The notes beneath the pieces were generated by a model. The model was not told where the DNA came from, ran no database searches, and saw only the letters and a program-made list of their open reading frames with translations. The position numbers and the translations under genes are program-made. Shown here in pieces: positions 55,000 through 63,661 of a DNA stretch of 64,000 nucleotides. Origin of the DNA: TK10-74A sp965217625 (GTDB lineage Bacteria; Chloroflexota; Dehalococcoidia; Bin125). The stretch is taken from positions 1,798,001 to 1,862,000 of the forward strand of contig OZ244557.1 of the NCBI GenBank assembly GCA_965217625.1, read 5' to 3'. Numbering within the stretch: the stretch's first letter is position 1; the number at the start of each line of letters is the position of its first letter.

Positions 55000-55449
55000 T
55001 CAGGCGCCGAGCAGTTCGCCCACGACTTCGTTGACGAGGCGGCCGTCGGCCTTGCCGCGCAGCTGGCCCATCAGCGGCCCCATGACCTTGCCCTTGTCGC
55101 CGGGCCCGCTCGCGCCGGTGCGCGCCACGACGGCCTGGGCGGCGGCCATGATCGCGTCGCGGTCCATCTGCGCCGGCAGGTAGACCTCGAGCACGCCGAT
55201 CTCGGCGCGCTCCCGGGCGGCCAGGTCATCGCGCCCGCCGGCCTCGAACTGCTCGATCGAGTCCTGGCGCTGGCGCAGCTGCTTCTGGATGATCGTCAGC
55301 ACCGCGGCGTCGTCCACCTCGGCGCGCTGTTCGATGTCGGCGTTCTTGATGGCCGCCTGCAGCAGCCGGATGGTGTCGCGACGCAGCGCATCCTTGGCGC
55401 GCATCGCCGTCTTCACGTCCTCGCGGAGTTGATCACGTAATCCAGCCAT
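55000..55449 (-). CDS. GatB/YqeY domain protein
   Basis: The 149-residue protein has the YqeY signature: LREDVKTAMRAKDALRRDTI at the start, IQKQLRQRQDSIEQFEAGGR in the middle and DKGKVMGPLMGQLRGKADGR at the end. The family shares a helical domain with GatB and may act on tRNA; its exact role is unknown. It is followed by the PgpH gene and preceded by a terminator-like hairpin. Confidence 0.9.
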   Translation of the reverse strand: MAGLRDQLREDVKTAMRAKDALRRDTIRLLQAAIKNADIEQRAEVDDAAVLTIIQKQLRQRQDSIEQFEAGGRDDLAARERAEIGVLEVYLPAQMDRDAIMAAAQAVVARTGASGPGDKGKVMGPLMGQLRGKADGRLVNEVVGELLGA

Positions 55450-55496
55450 GCCACCCCCTCGCGCCGCGCCGACGCTTGCCTCCCACCGACGATACG

Positions 55497-55520
55497 CGAA
55501 AGGCCGCCGAGCGGCGGCCT
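55497..55520 (-). terminator. Probable intrinsic terminator after the 47-residue gene
   Basis: A perfect 8-bp stem (AGGCCGCC at 55501-55508 with GGCGGCCT at 55513-55520) with a four-base loop is followed on the minus strand by TTTCG. The short T-run makes it weak. It lies between the tiny gene and yqeY. Confidence 0.5.
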
Positions 55521-55535
55521 CGTCGATCGCGCCGG

Positions 55536-55592
55536 CCAGTCAGCGCCAGCCAGTCAGCGCCGGTGCGTCAGCCTCAGTCCGTCAGGCTCAGT
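55536..55592. repeat. Degenerate 14-bp tandem repeat
   Basis: About four units of 14 bases (CCAGTCAGCGCCAG, CCAGTCAGCGCCGG, TGCGTCAGCCTCAG, TCCGTCAGGCTCAG) run into the 3' end of the 47-residue gene, whose stop lies in the last unit. Confidence 0.5.
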
Positions 55593-55731
55593 CCGCCGAC
55601 GGCAGCACCTTGGGCTGCATCAGCTCCATCTCGCGATCGCCGACCTTGAGGTCGCACTCGCCCGGCTTGATGCAGAGCACCTCGATGCCGGTCTCTTCGT
55701 CCTTGTAGCGCTTGCCAAGTTGCACAGCCAT
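55588..55731 (-). CDS. Small protein (47 residues), paralogue of the next gene
   Basis: The protein starts MAVQLGKRYKDEETGIEVLC and ends VLPSAD. It shares the GKRY start with the gene at 55.8 kb and resembles small bacterial proteins with a desulforedoxin-like zinc or iron site, but only two Cys remain (positions 20 and 26), and the first CxxC pair has become DEET, so metal binding is doubtful. The function is unknown. Spacing of 54 bases to the neighbouring gene suggests one transcript. Confidence 0.65.
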   Translation of the reverse strand: MAVQLGKRYKDEETGIEVLCIKPGECDLKVGDREMELMQPKVLPSAD

Positions 55732-55785
55732 GGGATCGGTCTCCTGGACGCCGGGGCGCGGTCCGTTTTCGCTCCCCGGGCTCGA

Positions 55786-55908
55786 CTACTTCTTCTCCAC
55801 GAGCGCCGCGTCGCCGCAGCGCAGCTCGGCGTCGCCGCCGCGCGTCACGATGAACTCGGCGCCGCAATTGGGGCAGGTGTAGCGCTTGCCGGTCTGGGCA
55901 GGGGGCAT
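55786..55908 (-). CDS. Small zinc-ribbon-like protein (40 residues)
   Basis: The protein begins MPPAQTGKRYTCPNCGAEFI and has Cys at 12, 15 and 31. The CPNCG knuckle and the length are like those of short desulforedoxin-like or zinc-ribbon proteins. It shares GKRY and GD-x-E/A-x-LRCGD-like features with the downstream 47-residue protein. The function is unknown; it is 87 bases after the cytochrome c gene. Confidence 0.65.
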   Translation of the reverse strand: MPPAQTGKRYTCPNCGAEFIVTRGGDAELRCGDAALVEKK

Positions 55909-55995
55909 GGGGTCGCTTTCCAGAGAAGATTCTCGATAGCGGAATGGCGGGAAGTGTACCCAGCGAGCGTCAGAGCGTCAAAGCCGGGCACCGGA

Positions 55996-56940
55996 TCAGC
56001 GCTGGCCGCAGGTGCCGCGGGTCAGTTCCAGGGGCAGCGGCTGCTGTTGGATGGGGCGGCCCACCTCCACCTTGCTGATGGCCAGATCGAGCGCCTCCCG
56101 CGCCTCGGCCAGCTGGACCCGGGCGAGCGCGTCGTGGGCGCGGATCAGCGCGACTTCGGCGTCACCGTCGGACGCGTTCAGGGCGTCGGCGACGCCCTCC
56201 TCCAGCAGCGCGGCCTCGCGGGCCTCCATCTCGGCCTCGAGCGCCTCCAGCGCATCGTCGTCGTCCTCGGCCGCGGCGGCGGCGAGCGCCTCCGCGAACT
56301 CCGCCTCGATTTGGGCGGCGATGCCCTCGCGGGTGAGCTCGAGGATCGCCGTCTCCAGCGCGACGGCCAGGTCGCCGCCGGCGGCATCGATCGCGGCGTT
56401 GACCGCGGTGGCGACGAAGGACGCGCGGGTGCCGGTCAGCGCCAGGTCGGCGGCCTCTTCCAGGCCGGCGAGGGCCAGCTCGTCCTGCTCGACGGCGAGG
56501 TGCACGGCCTCTTCCCAGGCGTTGCCGGCGTTGGTGGTGATCAGCGTGACCAGGTTCTCGATGTGGAAGAAGTTCAGCGAGCCGCCGTGGGCCACGGCCC
56601 AGGGCGGCATGGCGGTGCCGTTGCGCCCGCACTCGATCGTGCCGCGGTAGCGGGCCTGCAGTTCGTCCAGGGCGGGGTCGTTGAAGGAGCGGAAGGCCAG
56701 GGTGTTCGCGGGCGTGTTGAGGGCCAGGCCGATCAGGCCCTCGCCGGCGTTGCCGTGGCAGACGCGGCAGTTGTTGGCGAAGATGCGGGCGCCGCGTTCG
56801 GCGGCTTCGATGAGGTGCTGGTCTTCGGCCTCGGCGCGGCGGCCGTCGTCAAACCAGACGTAGGCGCCCAGGCTGGCGACGCCCAGGAACATCAGGATCG
56901 TCATCGCGATGATCTGCTTGTGCGTGTTCTGGCTGCTCAT
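55996..56940 (-). CDS. c-type cytochrome of the bc complex, with long Ala/Glu C-terminal region
   Basis: One N-terminal membrane helix (IIAMTILMFLGVASLGAYVW) anchors the protein. The heme motif CRVCHG lies near residue 58, and a distal Met is in TAMPPW. After about residue 140, the protein continues for about 170 residues of helical Ala/Glu/Asp sequence with no second heme motif. Length 314. It is the last gene of the cytochrome bc operon and is likely its electron outlet. The role of the C-terminal region is unknown. Confidence 0.88.
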   Translation of the reverse strand: MSSQNTHKQIIAMTILMFLGVASLGAYVWFDDGRRAEAEDQHLIEAAERGARIFANNCRVCHGNAGEGLIGLALNTPANTLAFRSFNDPALDELQARYRGTIECGRNGTAMPPWAVAHGGSLNFFHIENLVTLITTNAGNAWEEAVHLAVEQDELALAGLEEAADLALTGTRASFVATAVNAAIDAAGGDLAVALETAILELTREGIAAQIEAEFAEALAAAAAEDDDDALEALEAEMEAREAALLEEGVADALNASDGDAEVALIRAHDALARVQLAEAREALDLAISKVEVGRPIQQQPLPLELTRGTCGQR

Positions 56941-56979
56941 GCCGCGACCTCGCGGTGGCGACGCCCATCCATGGACCGC

Positions 56980-57783
56980 TTAGGCATAGGGGACCGTCCG
57001 TTGCGGGTTGTCCTGGTCGCCCTTGCGAACCACGCCGGTATCGACGCTCAGGGAGCCGTCGGGGTTGACGGTTACCTCCATCGTGTCCATGGGCCGCGGC
57101 GCGGGGCCGAAGACGCGCACGCCGGCGGGGGTGTAGGTCGAGCCGTGGCAGGGGCAGCGGAACCAGCCGGTGACGCCCTCGAAGTTGAAGGCGCCGCGCC
57201 AGGGCACGGTGCAGCCCAGGTGGGGGCACTTCCACCACAGCGCCAGCAGGCCGGTGTCGCCCTCGAAGCCGAAGCCGCCGTGGGTGCCGGCGCCGGCCTC
57301 GAGGTGGCTGAGCCAGAACTTGCCGGTCGTGATGCGGACGGGGTCCTCGCCCGCTTCCGGGACGAGCGTCGCGGAGACGGGCACCTTGCCGCCGAAGCCC
57401 TGCACGCCGCGCGGCCAGAAGAACGACAGGAAGGCCGCCAGCGCGCCGGTCAGACCGAAGCCCATGCCGCCCCAGAAGGTGGCCTTGACGAATTGGCGGC
57501 GATTCATCTCGGCGCGGTGGGCGCGGCGGCGCTGGGCGCGCGTGACGATGGCCCGCTCGCCGGCCTGCTCGTCGGTGACGACGGCGCGGCCGCTGGTGTC
57601 GAGGTGGGGGGCGCGGGCGGGGCGGGAGCCGGAGGCGATCTCGGCCGGCGCGGGCTCGATCTGGGAGGGGCCGCCCTCGCCCAGGGGCCGCGCCACGACG
57701 CCGCTGCCGGGGGCCGCGGGCGGCGGCTCCTCATTCACGGCGGGCGGCGGCCCGGGGGCGGTCTGGTCGTCGGGGGCCGTCAC
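56980..57783 (-). CDS. Rieske iron-sulfur protein
   Basis: The [2Fe-2S] protein of the bc complex. The cluster motifs CPHLGC and CPCHGS are intact. A Tat-type anchor (NRRQFVKATFWGGMGFGLTG) begins around residue 92, after a Pro-rich cytosolic lead. The GTG at 57783 overlaps the cytochrome b C-terminal gene stop (GTGA) and gives 267 residues; an ATG inside (NRRQF) would shorten it and cannot be ruled out. Confidence 0.93.
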   Translation of the reverse strand: MTAPDDQTAPGPPPAVNEEPPPAAPGSGVVARPLGEGGPSQIEPAPAEIASGSRPARAPHLDTSGRAVVTDEQAGERAIVTRAQRRRAHRAEMNRRQFVKATFWGGMGFGLTGALAAFLSFFWPRGVQGFGGKVPVSATLVPEAGEDPVRITTGKFWLSHLEAGAGTHGGFGFEGDTGLLALWWKCPHLGCTVPWRGAFNFEGVTGWFRCPCHGSTYTPAGVRVFGPAPRPMDTMEVTVNPDGSLSVDTGVVRKGDQDNPQRTVPYA

Positions 57784-58682
57784 TCTTCCACCACCACAAT
57801 GTCCCACGGCGGGCGCAACTCCTGGCCCTGGCCACGGAAGAACTGGCCCACGGACGTCGTGACGATGAAGACGGCGATGAAGCCGGTGAAGACGACGAGG
57901 GCGATGTCGCGCCGGCTGTGGATCCAGCCCAGCACGTTCTTGGTGAAGCCGATCAGCAGGAGCGGCAGGCCGACCATCGTCGCGACGGGCACGACTTGTT
58001 GGCTGAGGAAGCTGGGGAAGTTGAGGTTCAATAACCAGGGGTCCTCGGTGGTGCCGGGGATGCCCAGGGGGATCGCGCGCCAGTCCTCGAACATAGTGAA
58101 GGGGCCGATGGTGAAGCTGAGGGCGCTCCAGTTGATGCCCGTGTCGAGGCCGCGCAGGTTGCGCGCCCAGTCGAGCCAGGCGGGCCAGAGGAAGTCGCTG
58201 TTGAGGCCGGTCCCGCGGATGATGTCCTCGGTCCACTCCACGTGCTTGGAGGCGTCGTAGAGGATCAGCCAGATGGTGAGCAGGCTGGCGATGCTGAAGG
58301 CCCAGATGGCGATCTTCGAGGCGTGCTGGGTGCCGAACCAACTGCCCTGGCCCTCGGAGGAGCGGTCCCAGTAGGGGATGGCGGCGAGCAGGATGAGGGC
58401 GATCGTGGGCACGATGACGCCCGCCCAGGCGGGCTCCATGTGCAGCAGGAGCTCCTGCAGGTTGAGGAAGTACCAGGGCGCCTTGGAGGGGTTGGGCGTG
58501 GTGTTGGGGTCGGCGCGGTCGAGCAGCGGGGCGTTGACGAACGCCGAGAGCACCATCAGGCCGATGGTGAAGACGATCGACGAGATGAACTCGACGAAGA
58601 CGAGATCCGGCCAGACGAGGACCTCTTCCTCGCGCTCCCGCCGGGGACGGGCGCGTACCGCCGAGACCGCTTGACTGACCAT
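57780..58682 (-). CDS. cytochrome b, C-terminal (subunit IV-like) part
   Basis: The quinol-oxidising Qo region of the bc complex. The motif APWYFLNLQELLLHMEPAWA is the PEWY-like segment, changed here to PxWY. Three to four membrane helices are predicted. Length 300. It is separate from the N-terminal cytochrome b, as in b6f-type arrangements, with 81 bases between the genes. Confidence 0.92.
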   Translation of the reverse strand: MVSQAVSAVRARPRREREEEVLVWPDLVFVEFISSIVFTIGLMVLSAFVNAPLLDRADPNTTPNPSKAPWYFLNLQELLLHMEPAWAGVIVPTIALILLAAIPYWDRSSEGQGSWFGTQHASKIAIWAFSIASLLTIWLILYDASKHVEWTEDIIRGTGLNSDFLWPAWLDWARNLRGLDTGINWSALSFTIGPFTMFEDWRAIPLGIPGTTEDPWLLNLNFPSFLSQQVVPVATMVGLPLLLIGFTKNVLGWIHSRRDIALVVFTGFIAVFIVTTSVGQFFRGQGQELRPPWDIVVVEE

Positions 58683-58763
58683 GCTGTCCTATCCGCTCGC
58701 GGTCCGTACCGGGGGGCCGGGCGGCGGCGGCGCGCCGTCTGGTCCCACTGCCCACTGTGGCCC

Positions 58764-59519
58764 CTAGAGGGGCCGCGCCAAGCCGCCGTCGCGCCGCACG
58801 CGCCAGAAGTGCACGGCCAGGAAGATGGAGATGATCAGCGGCAAGCCAATGACGTGCAGGGTGTAAAAGCGAATCAGGGCGTTGGGGCCCACTTCAAAGC
58901 CGCCCAGGAGCAGGAACCGGCTCTCGTCGCCGAGCACCGGAGCGGAGCCGACCATCGTCGTGCCGACGGTGATGGCCCAGAAGGCGAGCTGGTCCCAGGG
59001 CAGCAGGTAGCCCGTGAAGGAGAGCAGCAGCGTGAGGATGAAGAGGATCACGCCCACGACCCAGTTGAACTCGCGCGGGGGCTTGTAGGCGCCGGTGTAG
59101 AAGACGCGCATCATGTGCAGCAGCACCAGGATGATCATCGCGTGGGCCATCCAGCGATGCAGGTTGCGCAGCAGCAGCCCGAAGCGCACGTTCGTTTCCA
59201 GCGCCTGGATGTCGGCGTAGGCCCGTTCGACGGAGGGCACGTAGTAGAACATCAGCAGCACGCCGGTGACCGTGAGGCCCAGGAACATGAAGAACGAGAG
59301 CCCGCCCAGGCAGTAGGTGTGCGTGATTTTGACGTGCGTGCGATGGATGCGCGTGGGGTGCAGGTGCAGGAAGACGTTCGTCGCGACGACGAGCATCTGG
59401 TTGCGCGGGGTGTTGGGGTAGCCGGTCCGGAAGATGGACTGCCAGACGTAGTTGCGGAAGAGCAGATCGTAGATCTGGTCATTGACGCCCTTGCTGGGGG
59501 GTCGCTCGGCTTGGGCCAC
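58764..59519 (-). CDS. cytochrome b, N-terminal (b6-like) part
   Basis: It binds both b hemes. Two histidine pairs are visible: NLHRWMAHAMIILVLLHMM in one helix and HVIGLPLIISIFLAVHFW in another. SFTGYLLPWDQLAFWAITVG is the conserved Qo-side segment. Four helices in 251 residues. It follows the small membrane protein by three bases and precedes the C-terminal part. Confidence 0.95.
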   Translation of the reverse strand: MAQAERPPSKGVNDQIYDLLFRNYVWQSIFRTGYPNTPRNQMLVVATNVFLHLHPTRIHRTHVKITHTYCLGGLSFFMFLGLTVTGVLLMFYYVPSVERAYADIQALETNVRFGLLLRNLHRWMAHAMIILVLLHMMRVFYTGAYKPPREFNWVVGVILFILTLLLSFTGYLLPWDQLAFWAITVGTTMVGSAPVLGDESRFLLLGGFEVGPNALIRFYTLHVIGLPLIISIFLAVHFWRVRRDGGLARPL

Positions 59520-59522
59520 CGT

Positions 59523-59642
59523 CTAGCGCTCCCACCAGCGGCCGAGCAGCACCATCGCGCCCAGCGAGAAGATGGTCGTCAGCGCGACCAGGGGGAGCTC
59601 CATGATCTCGGAGCGGAACGGTATCTGCAGCAGCACTTCCAT
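59523..59642 (-). CDS. Small single-helix membrane protein at the head of the bc operon
   Basis: A 39-residue protein with a helix LPLVALTTIFSLGAMVLLGR and a short charged end. An upstream GTG/ATG (59711/59708) could add 22-23 residues, but the ATG at 59642 follows a GGAG-like site and gives a cleaner protein. It may be an accessory subunit of the bc complex. No family is recognised. Confidence 0.6.
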   Translation of the reverse strand: MEVLLQIPFRSEIMELPLVALTTIFSLGAMVLLGRWWER

Positions 59643-59752
59643 GGCCTCATCCGCTCCTGCCCGGGGGCCGGATTCCGCGCCGGCCCGGGCCGGCACGGAG
59701 GCGCACATCACCCTCCCGAACCCACCGTTCGTGAAGGATCGTGCAATTCGAG

Positions 59753-59781
59753 AATCTACGGCCGGGCCTGGGCAGTGTCAA
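59753..59781 (-). promoter_or_regulatory. Promoter of the cytochrome bc operon
   Basis: On the minus strand TTGACA (59781-59776) and TAGATT (59758-59753) are 17 bases apart, an almost ideal housekeeping promoter. Transcription would start near 59746 and cover the small membrane gene, both cytochrome b parts, the Rieske protein and the cytochrome c. Confidence 0.75.
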
Positions 59782-59857
59782 CCTGATCGGGCGCGCCGGG
59801 GTCACCCGCATGGCATCCGGCGCGCTATCTGGAGGGGCCCCTCGGCGACGCGCGAAG

Positions 59858-60934
59858 TCAGCGCGCGGCAGTCGGCTCGGCCGGTGCCACGACGACGGCC
59901 GGGCCCGCGCCGCGCGCGACGACTTGGCCCACCGCCGTCGCGCCGGGCAGGGCCGCCAGCACGTCCGCGGCGTCGGCCGGGTCGACCGCGATCACGAGCC
60001 CCAGGCCGATGTTGAACACGCGCATCATCTCGTCGTCGTCGATCTCGCCATCGGCGCGGATGCGCTCGAAGATCGGCGGCTCGGGCCAGGCGCCGGCCCG
60101 CAGATGCGCCGCGCAGCCCGCCGGCAGGATGCGCGCCACGTTGCCGGGGATGCCGCCGCCGGTGATGTGCGCGATGCCCTTGCAACGCTCGATCACGGGC
60201 GCCAGCAGCGGCCAGTATGGCGTGTGTGGGGCCAGCAAGGCGTCGGCGAGGGAGGCGCCGAGTGCGTCGTCGTGCGCCGCGAGATCGGCCGCGGGGGCGT
60301 CGTCCAGATGCAGGACGGCGCGCGCCAGGGTATAGCCGTTGGTGTGCAGCCCGTTCGACGGCAGACCGATGAGCGCATCGCCGGGGCGGATGCCGCGGCC
60401 GTCGATCTGCCGCCCCTTGCGCACGACGCCGACGATCGTGCCCGCGAGGTCGAAGTCGCCGTCGCGGTAGAGGCCGGGCATGTCGGCCGTCTCGCCGCCC
60501 AGCAGCGCCAGCCCGCCGTCGGCGCAGGCGGCGGCGGCGCCGCCGACGATCGCGACCTTCTCGTCCTCGCTCAGGCCGTGGCCGGCCAGGTAGTCGAGGA
60601 AGAAGAGCGGGCGGGCGCCGGCGGTGAGGATGTCGTTGATGCAGTGGTTGACGATGTCCCGGCCGACGCCGTCGAGCCGCCCCAGCCGCCGCGCCACGAG
60701 CACCTTGGTGCCCACCCCGTCGGTCGAGGCGACGAGCACGGGGTCGTCGAAGGCGGTGAGGTCGAAGAGGCCGCTGAACACGCCGACGCCGCCCAGGACT
60801 TCGGGCCGCGTGGCGGCGCGGGCGAGCGCGCGGTAGCGGGGGATGAGCCGGTCGTTGGCGGCGATATCGACGCCGGCGGCGGTGTAGCGGGGCGTCGCGG
60901 CGGCGGACTCGCGGGGCGCAGCCGGATCAGCCAC
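59858..60934 (-). CDS. purM: phosphoribosylformylglycinamidine cyclo-ligase
   Basis: PurM closes the imidazole ring to give AIR. Motifs include VASTDGVGTKVLVARRLGRL, GGETADMPGLYRDGDFDLAG and HITGGGIPGNVARIL. Length 358. The GTG start lies eight bases inside purF, so the two are coupled. Confidence 0.97.
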   Translation of the reverse strand: MADPAAPRESAAATPRYTAAGVDIAANDRLIPRYRALARAATRPEVLGGVGVFSGLFDLTAFDDPVLVASTDGVGTKVLVARRLGRLDGVGRDIVNHCINDILTAGARPLFFLDYLAGHGLSEDEKVAIVGGAAAACADGGLALLGGETADMPGLYRDGDFDLAGTIVGVVRKGRQIDGRGIRPGDALIGLPSNGLHTNGYTLARAVLHLDDAPAADLAAHDDALGASLADALLAPHTPYWPLLAPVIERCKGIAHITGGGIPGNVARILPAGCAAHLRAGAWPEPPIFERIRADGEIDDDEMMRVFNIGLGLVIAVDPADAADVLAALPGATAVGQVVARGAGPAVVVAPAEPTAAR

Positions 60935-62426
60935 CCGACCCCTCGTCCGTGCGCGGCGCGACCCGGGAGAAGCTGGGCGGCGCGCTGTGCACCGTCGCGG
61001 TCGCGACGAGATGGGGGGAGTCGCCGTCCAGCATCGTGGGGCGCTCGAGGGCCAGCTTGTCCATCTCGAGCTGCACCGGCACGGGGTAGTCGCCGGTGAA
61101 GCAGGCGAGGCAGTGCCGCTCGCCCAGGCCGATGGCGCGGACCAGCCCGGCGAGGCTGAGGTAGCCCAGGCTGTCGGCCCCGACGTGCTCCTGGATTTCG
61201 GGGATCGTGCGCTGCGCGGCGACGAGTTCGCCGCGGTTGGCCATGTCGACGCCGAAGAAGCAGGCGTGGCGGATCGGCGGCGCGCAGATGCGCATGTGCA
61301 CCTCGGCCGCGCCGGCCGCGCGCAGCATCTGCACGATGCGCGGCGTCGTCGTGCCGCGCACGATCGAGTCGTCCACGACGGCCAGGCGCTTGCCCTCGAT
61401 GACCTCGCGCAGGGGGTTGAACTTCAGGTTGACGCCCAGCTCCCGCAGGCGCTGGTCGGGCTGAATGAAGGTGCGGCCGACGTAGCGATTCTTGACCAAC
61501 CCCTCGGCGTAGGGCAGGCCCGACCCGCGGGCGTAGCCGACGGCCGCGGCGGTGGCGGAGTCGGGCACACCGATCACGAGGTCGGCGTCGGCGGGCTCCT
61601 CGCGCGCCAGCTCCTCGCCCATGGCGAGGCGGCTGGCGTAGACCAGCGTGCCGTCGAGCCTGGAGTCGGGGCGGGCGAAGTAGATGTGCTCGAAGACGCA
61701 GCCGGCGGCGGGCGCGTTCGAGGCGACCTGCTCCGACTTGACGCCGTCGGCCGTGATGGTGACGAGTTCGCCTGGGGCGATGCTGCGCACGAAGGTCCCG
61801 CCGATGTGGTCCAGGGCGCAACTCTCGGACGCGACCACGTAGCCGCCGTCGATCCTGCCCAGGCAGAGCGGGCGCACGCCGCGCGGGTCGCGGGCGGCCA
61901 TCAGACGATCGGGCGTCAGGATGACCAGCGAGTAGGCCCCGGAGAAGGTGCGCATCATCTGCGCGAAGCGATCGCCCCAACTGCCGGGCGTCGCCAGCAG
62001 GTACTTGCCGATCACCTCGGAGTCGGTGGAGGTGTGGAAGGCGTGGCCCTCGCGCTCCATGCCCTCGCGGATCTGGCCCGCGTTGACGACGTTGCCGTTG
62101 TGGCCCAGCGCCAGCTCGCCCTCGACGCCCTGCAGCAGCAGCGGCTGGGCGTTGCGGGCGCGGGACGCGCCGGTGGTCGAGTAGCGCGTGTGCCCGATGG
62201 CGGCGATGCCGTTCAGGGGGCTCAGCGAACTCTCGTCGAAGACCTGCGAGACGAGGCCCATGCCGGTGCGCAGCCGCAGCCGGGCGCCGTCGCTCGTGCA
62301 GATGCCGGCGCTCTCCTGCCCGCGGTGTTGCAGCGCGTAGAGGCCGTAGAAGGTCAGCCGGGAGACATCGAGATCGGGGGCGAAAACACCGAACACGCCG
62401 CAGGCTTCCCGCATCTGGTCGCCCAC
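60927..62426 (-). CDS. purF: amidophosphoribosyltransferase
   Basis: The first committed enzyme of purine synthesis. The catalytic Cys that becomes N-terminal lies in MREACGVFGVFAPD; the phosphoribosyl motif is VVDDSIVRGTTTPRIVQML. Start options are GTG 62447, GTG 62426 (GGAGGG four bases upstream) and ATG 62414; I chose the second. In each case a short pro-sequence must be cut to expose Cys. The Cys residues of an iron-sulfur cluster in the C-terminal part are not clear. Length about 499. Confidence 0.95.
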   Translation of the reverse strand: MGDQMREACGVFGVFAPDLDVSRLTFYGLYALQHRGQESAGICTSDGARLRLRTGMGLVSQVFDESSLSPLNGIAAIGHTRYSTTGASRARNAQPLLLQGVEGELALGHNGNVVNAGQIREGMEREGHAFHTSTDSEVIGKYLLATPGSWGDRFAQMMRTFSGAYSLVILTPDRLMAARDPRGVRPLCLGRIDGGYVVASESCALDHIGGTFVRSIAPGELVTITADGVKSEQVASNAPAAGCVFEHIYFARPDSRLDGTLVYASRLAMGEELAREEPADADLVIGVPDSATAAAVGYARGSGLPYAEGLVKNRYVGRTFIQPDQRLRELGVNLKFNPLREVIEGKRLAVVDDSIVRGTTTPRIVQMLRAAGAAEVHMRICAPPIRHACFFGVDMANRGELVAAQRTIPEIQEHVGADSLGYLSLAGLVRAIGLGERHCLACFTGDYPVPVQLEMDKLALERPTMLDGDSPHLVATATVHSAPPSFSRVAPRTDEGSGG

Positions 62427-62487
62427 GAGTCCCTCCGCTGCAAGCACCTCGCCAAGTGCTAAGCGCCGGTCGACGTTCGCTAGCGCG

Positions 62488-62493
62488 AGTGTA
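62488..62493 (-). promoter_or_regulatory. Extended -10 upstream of purF
   Basis: The minus strand reads TGATACACT, an extended -10 (TGN-TACACT), about 60 bases before the purF start, with no clear -35. Confidence 0.4.
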
Positions 62494-62518
62494 TCACGAG
62501 GTCGGCCGCGGGCCGCCG

Positions 62519-62968
62519 TTACGTCCGCTCGCGCTCCCGGGCGGCGCGCCGGCGCCGATGCTCGACCATCAGGCAGCGGTCCTGCACGGACAGCAGCCCG
62601 GCCGCGCGGGCGCGGGCGAGGCCGGCCGGGTTGCGGATGCCCAGCTGCAGCCAGACCGCCTTCGCGCCCACGGCGATCGCCTCATCGATATGCGCGTCCG
62701 TGAACTCGGGACGGCGGAAGACGTCGACGAGGTCGATGGGCTCCGGGATCGAGGCCAGGTCGGGGTAGGGGCGCTCGCCGAGCACGGGCGCGGTGAGCCG
62801 CGGGTTGACCGGGATGATGCGCAGGCCCTGCCCCTGCAGGTAGCGGGCGACTTCGTGGTCGTCGCGGGTGGGACGGTCGGTCAGGCCGACGACGGCGATC
62901 GTGCGGGCGACGGCCAGGATGGCGTCGACGTCGTCGGGCGGTTGCGGTGTGGGGGCTGGGTCGGTCAC
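62519..62968 (-). CDS. CoA-binding domain protein (YccU-like)
   Basis: The 149-residue protein matches the CoA_binding_2 family: RTIAVVGLTDRPTRDDHEVA at the nucleotide-binding fold, IIPVNPRL and VWLQLGIRNPAGLARARAAG at the end. The fold binds CoA or a nucleotide; no reaction is known for stand-alone members. It starts 27 bases after the membrane protein gene and ends 92 bases before purF. Confidence 0.88.
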   Translation of the reverse strand: MTDPAPTPQPPDDVDAILAVARTIAVVGLTDRPTRDDHEVARYLQGQGLRIIPVNPRLTAPVLGERPYPDLASIPEPIDLVDVFRRPEFTDAHIDEAIAVGAKAVWLQLGIRNPAGLARARAAGLLSVQDRCLMVEHRRRRAARERERT

Positions 62969-62995
62969 GGCGTGTCTCCTGCCAGAACGGGCCTC

Positions 62996-63661
62996 CTACC
63001 AGTACGGGCCGCGCACGGGGGCGCCGGAGAGCGCGGCGAAGGCCTCGCCGACGCCCATGACGATATCGAGGCCGGCCTCGTCGTGCTCGCGCGGCAGGCT
63101 GTAGCCGCCCAGGCGGATGCGCTTGCCGCTCTTCTTGACCAGCGTCAGATCCCACTGCGCGATGTCGTGGGCGGGCTCCCGGCCGTGGGCGTGCTCCTGC
63201 GCGCGGGCCACGTCCTCGACGACGAACTCGCGGATCTTCCAGAACGGGATCAGCTCCGTCGTGCCGACGCCGAGGCCCAGGAAGCGCTGCTTGACGGAGA
63301 CGTTCTGCCCGGCGCGGTCGGCGACGATGTTGGCCCCGAAGATCGCGTAGACGAGCGTGATGCCCGACAGCGGCAGGACCACGACCGAGGCCAGCAACAC
63401 CAGCGGCAGGATCAGGAAGGGCAGCGAGTCGATCCAGACGACGGCTGCGGCCAGCAGCGCCGACATCAGCACGCTGCCCACCAGCGGCAGCAGCATCGTG
63501 CTCTTGGGGGGGCGGATCTCGATGCGCCGCGGGTTGATCGTGACGATGCGCCGGTGCAGGAACAGCTGTCGCGTCGCGAGCGCGTCCTCACCGGCCGGCC
63601 CATCGGCCAGCGCGGGGGGGCGTTCGTCGTTCGGGGGCAGGGGGTCGGCGTGCACGGCCAT
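62996..63661 (-). CDS. Membrane protein of unknown function with PH-like C-terminus
   Basis: The 221-residue protein has two membrane helices (about 56-75 and 80-105) and then a soluble region with beta-rich sequence (QRFLGLGVGTTELIPFWKIR). The length and layout recall small membrane proteins with a PH-like domain. The ATG at 63661 is preceded ten bases upstream by TATACT (63677-63672). It faces the small gene at 63747. Confidence 0.6.
   Translation of the reverse strand: MAVHADPLPPNDERPPALADGPAGEDALATRQLFLHRRIVTINPRRIEIRPPKSTMLLPLVGSVLMSALLAAAVVWIDSLPFLILPLVLLASVVVLPLSGITLVYAIFGANIVADRAGQNVSVKQRFLGLGVGTTELIPFWKIREFVVEDVARAQEHAHGREPAHDIAQWDLTLVKKSGKRIRLGGYSLPREHDEAGLDIVMGVGEAFAALSGAPVRGPYW

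Noticed and set aside
62440..62462. Inverted repeat near purF resembling the CIRCE heat-shock operator (TTAGCAC...GTGCT)
   Set aside because: The arms are only eight bases apart and lack the TC/GA parts; CIRCE has the longer nine-base spacing and nine-base arms.
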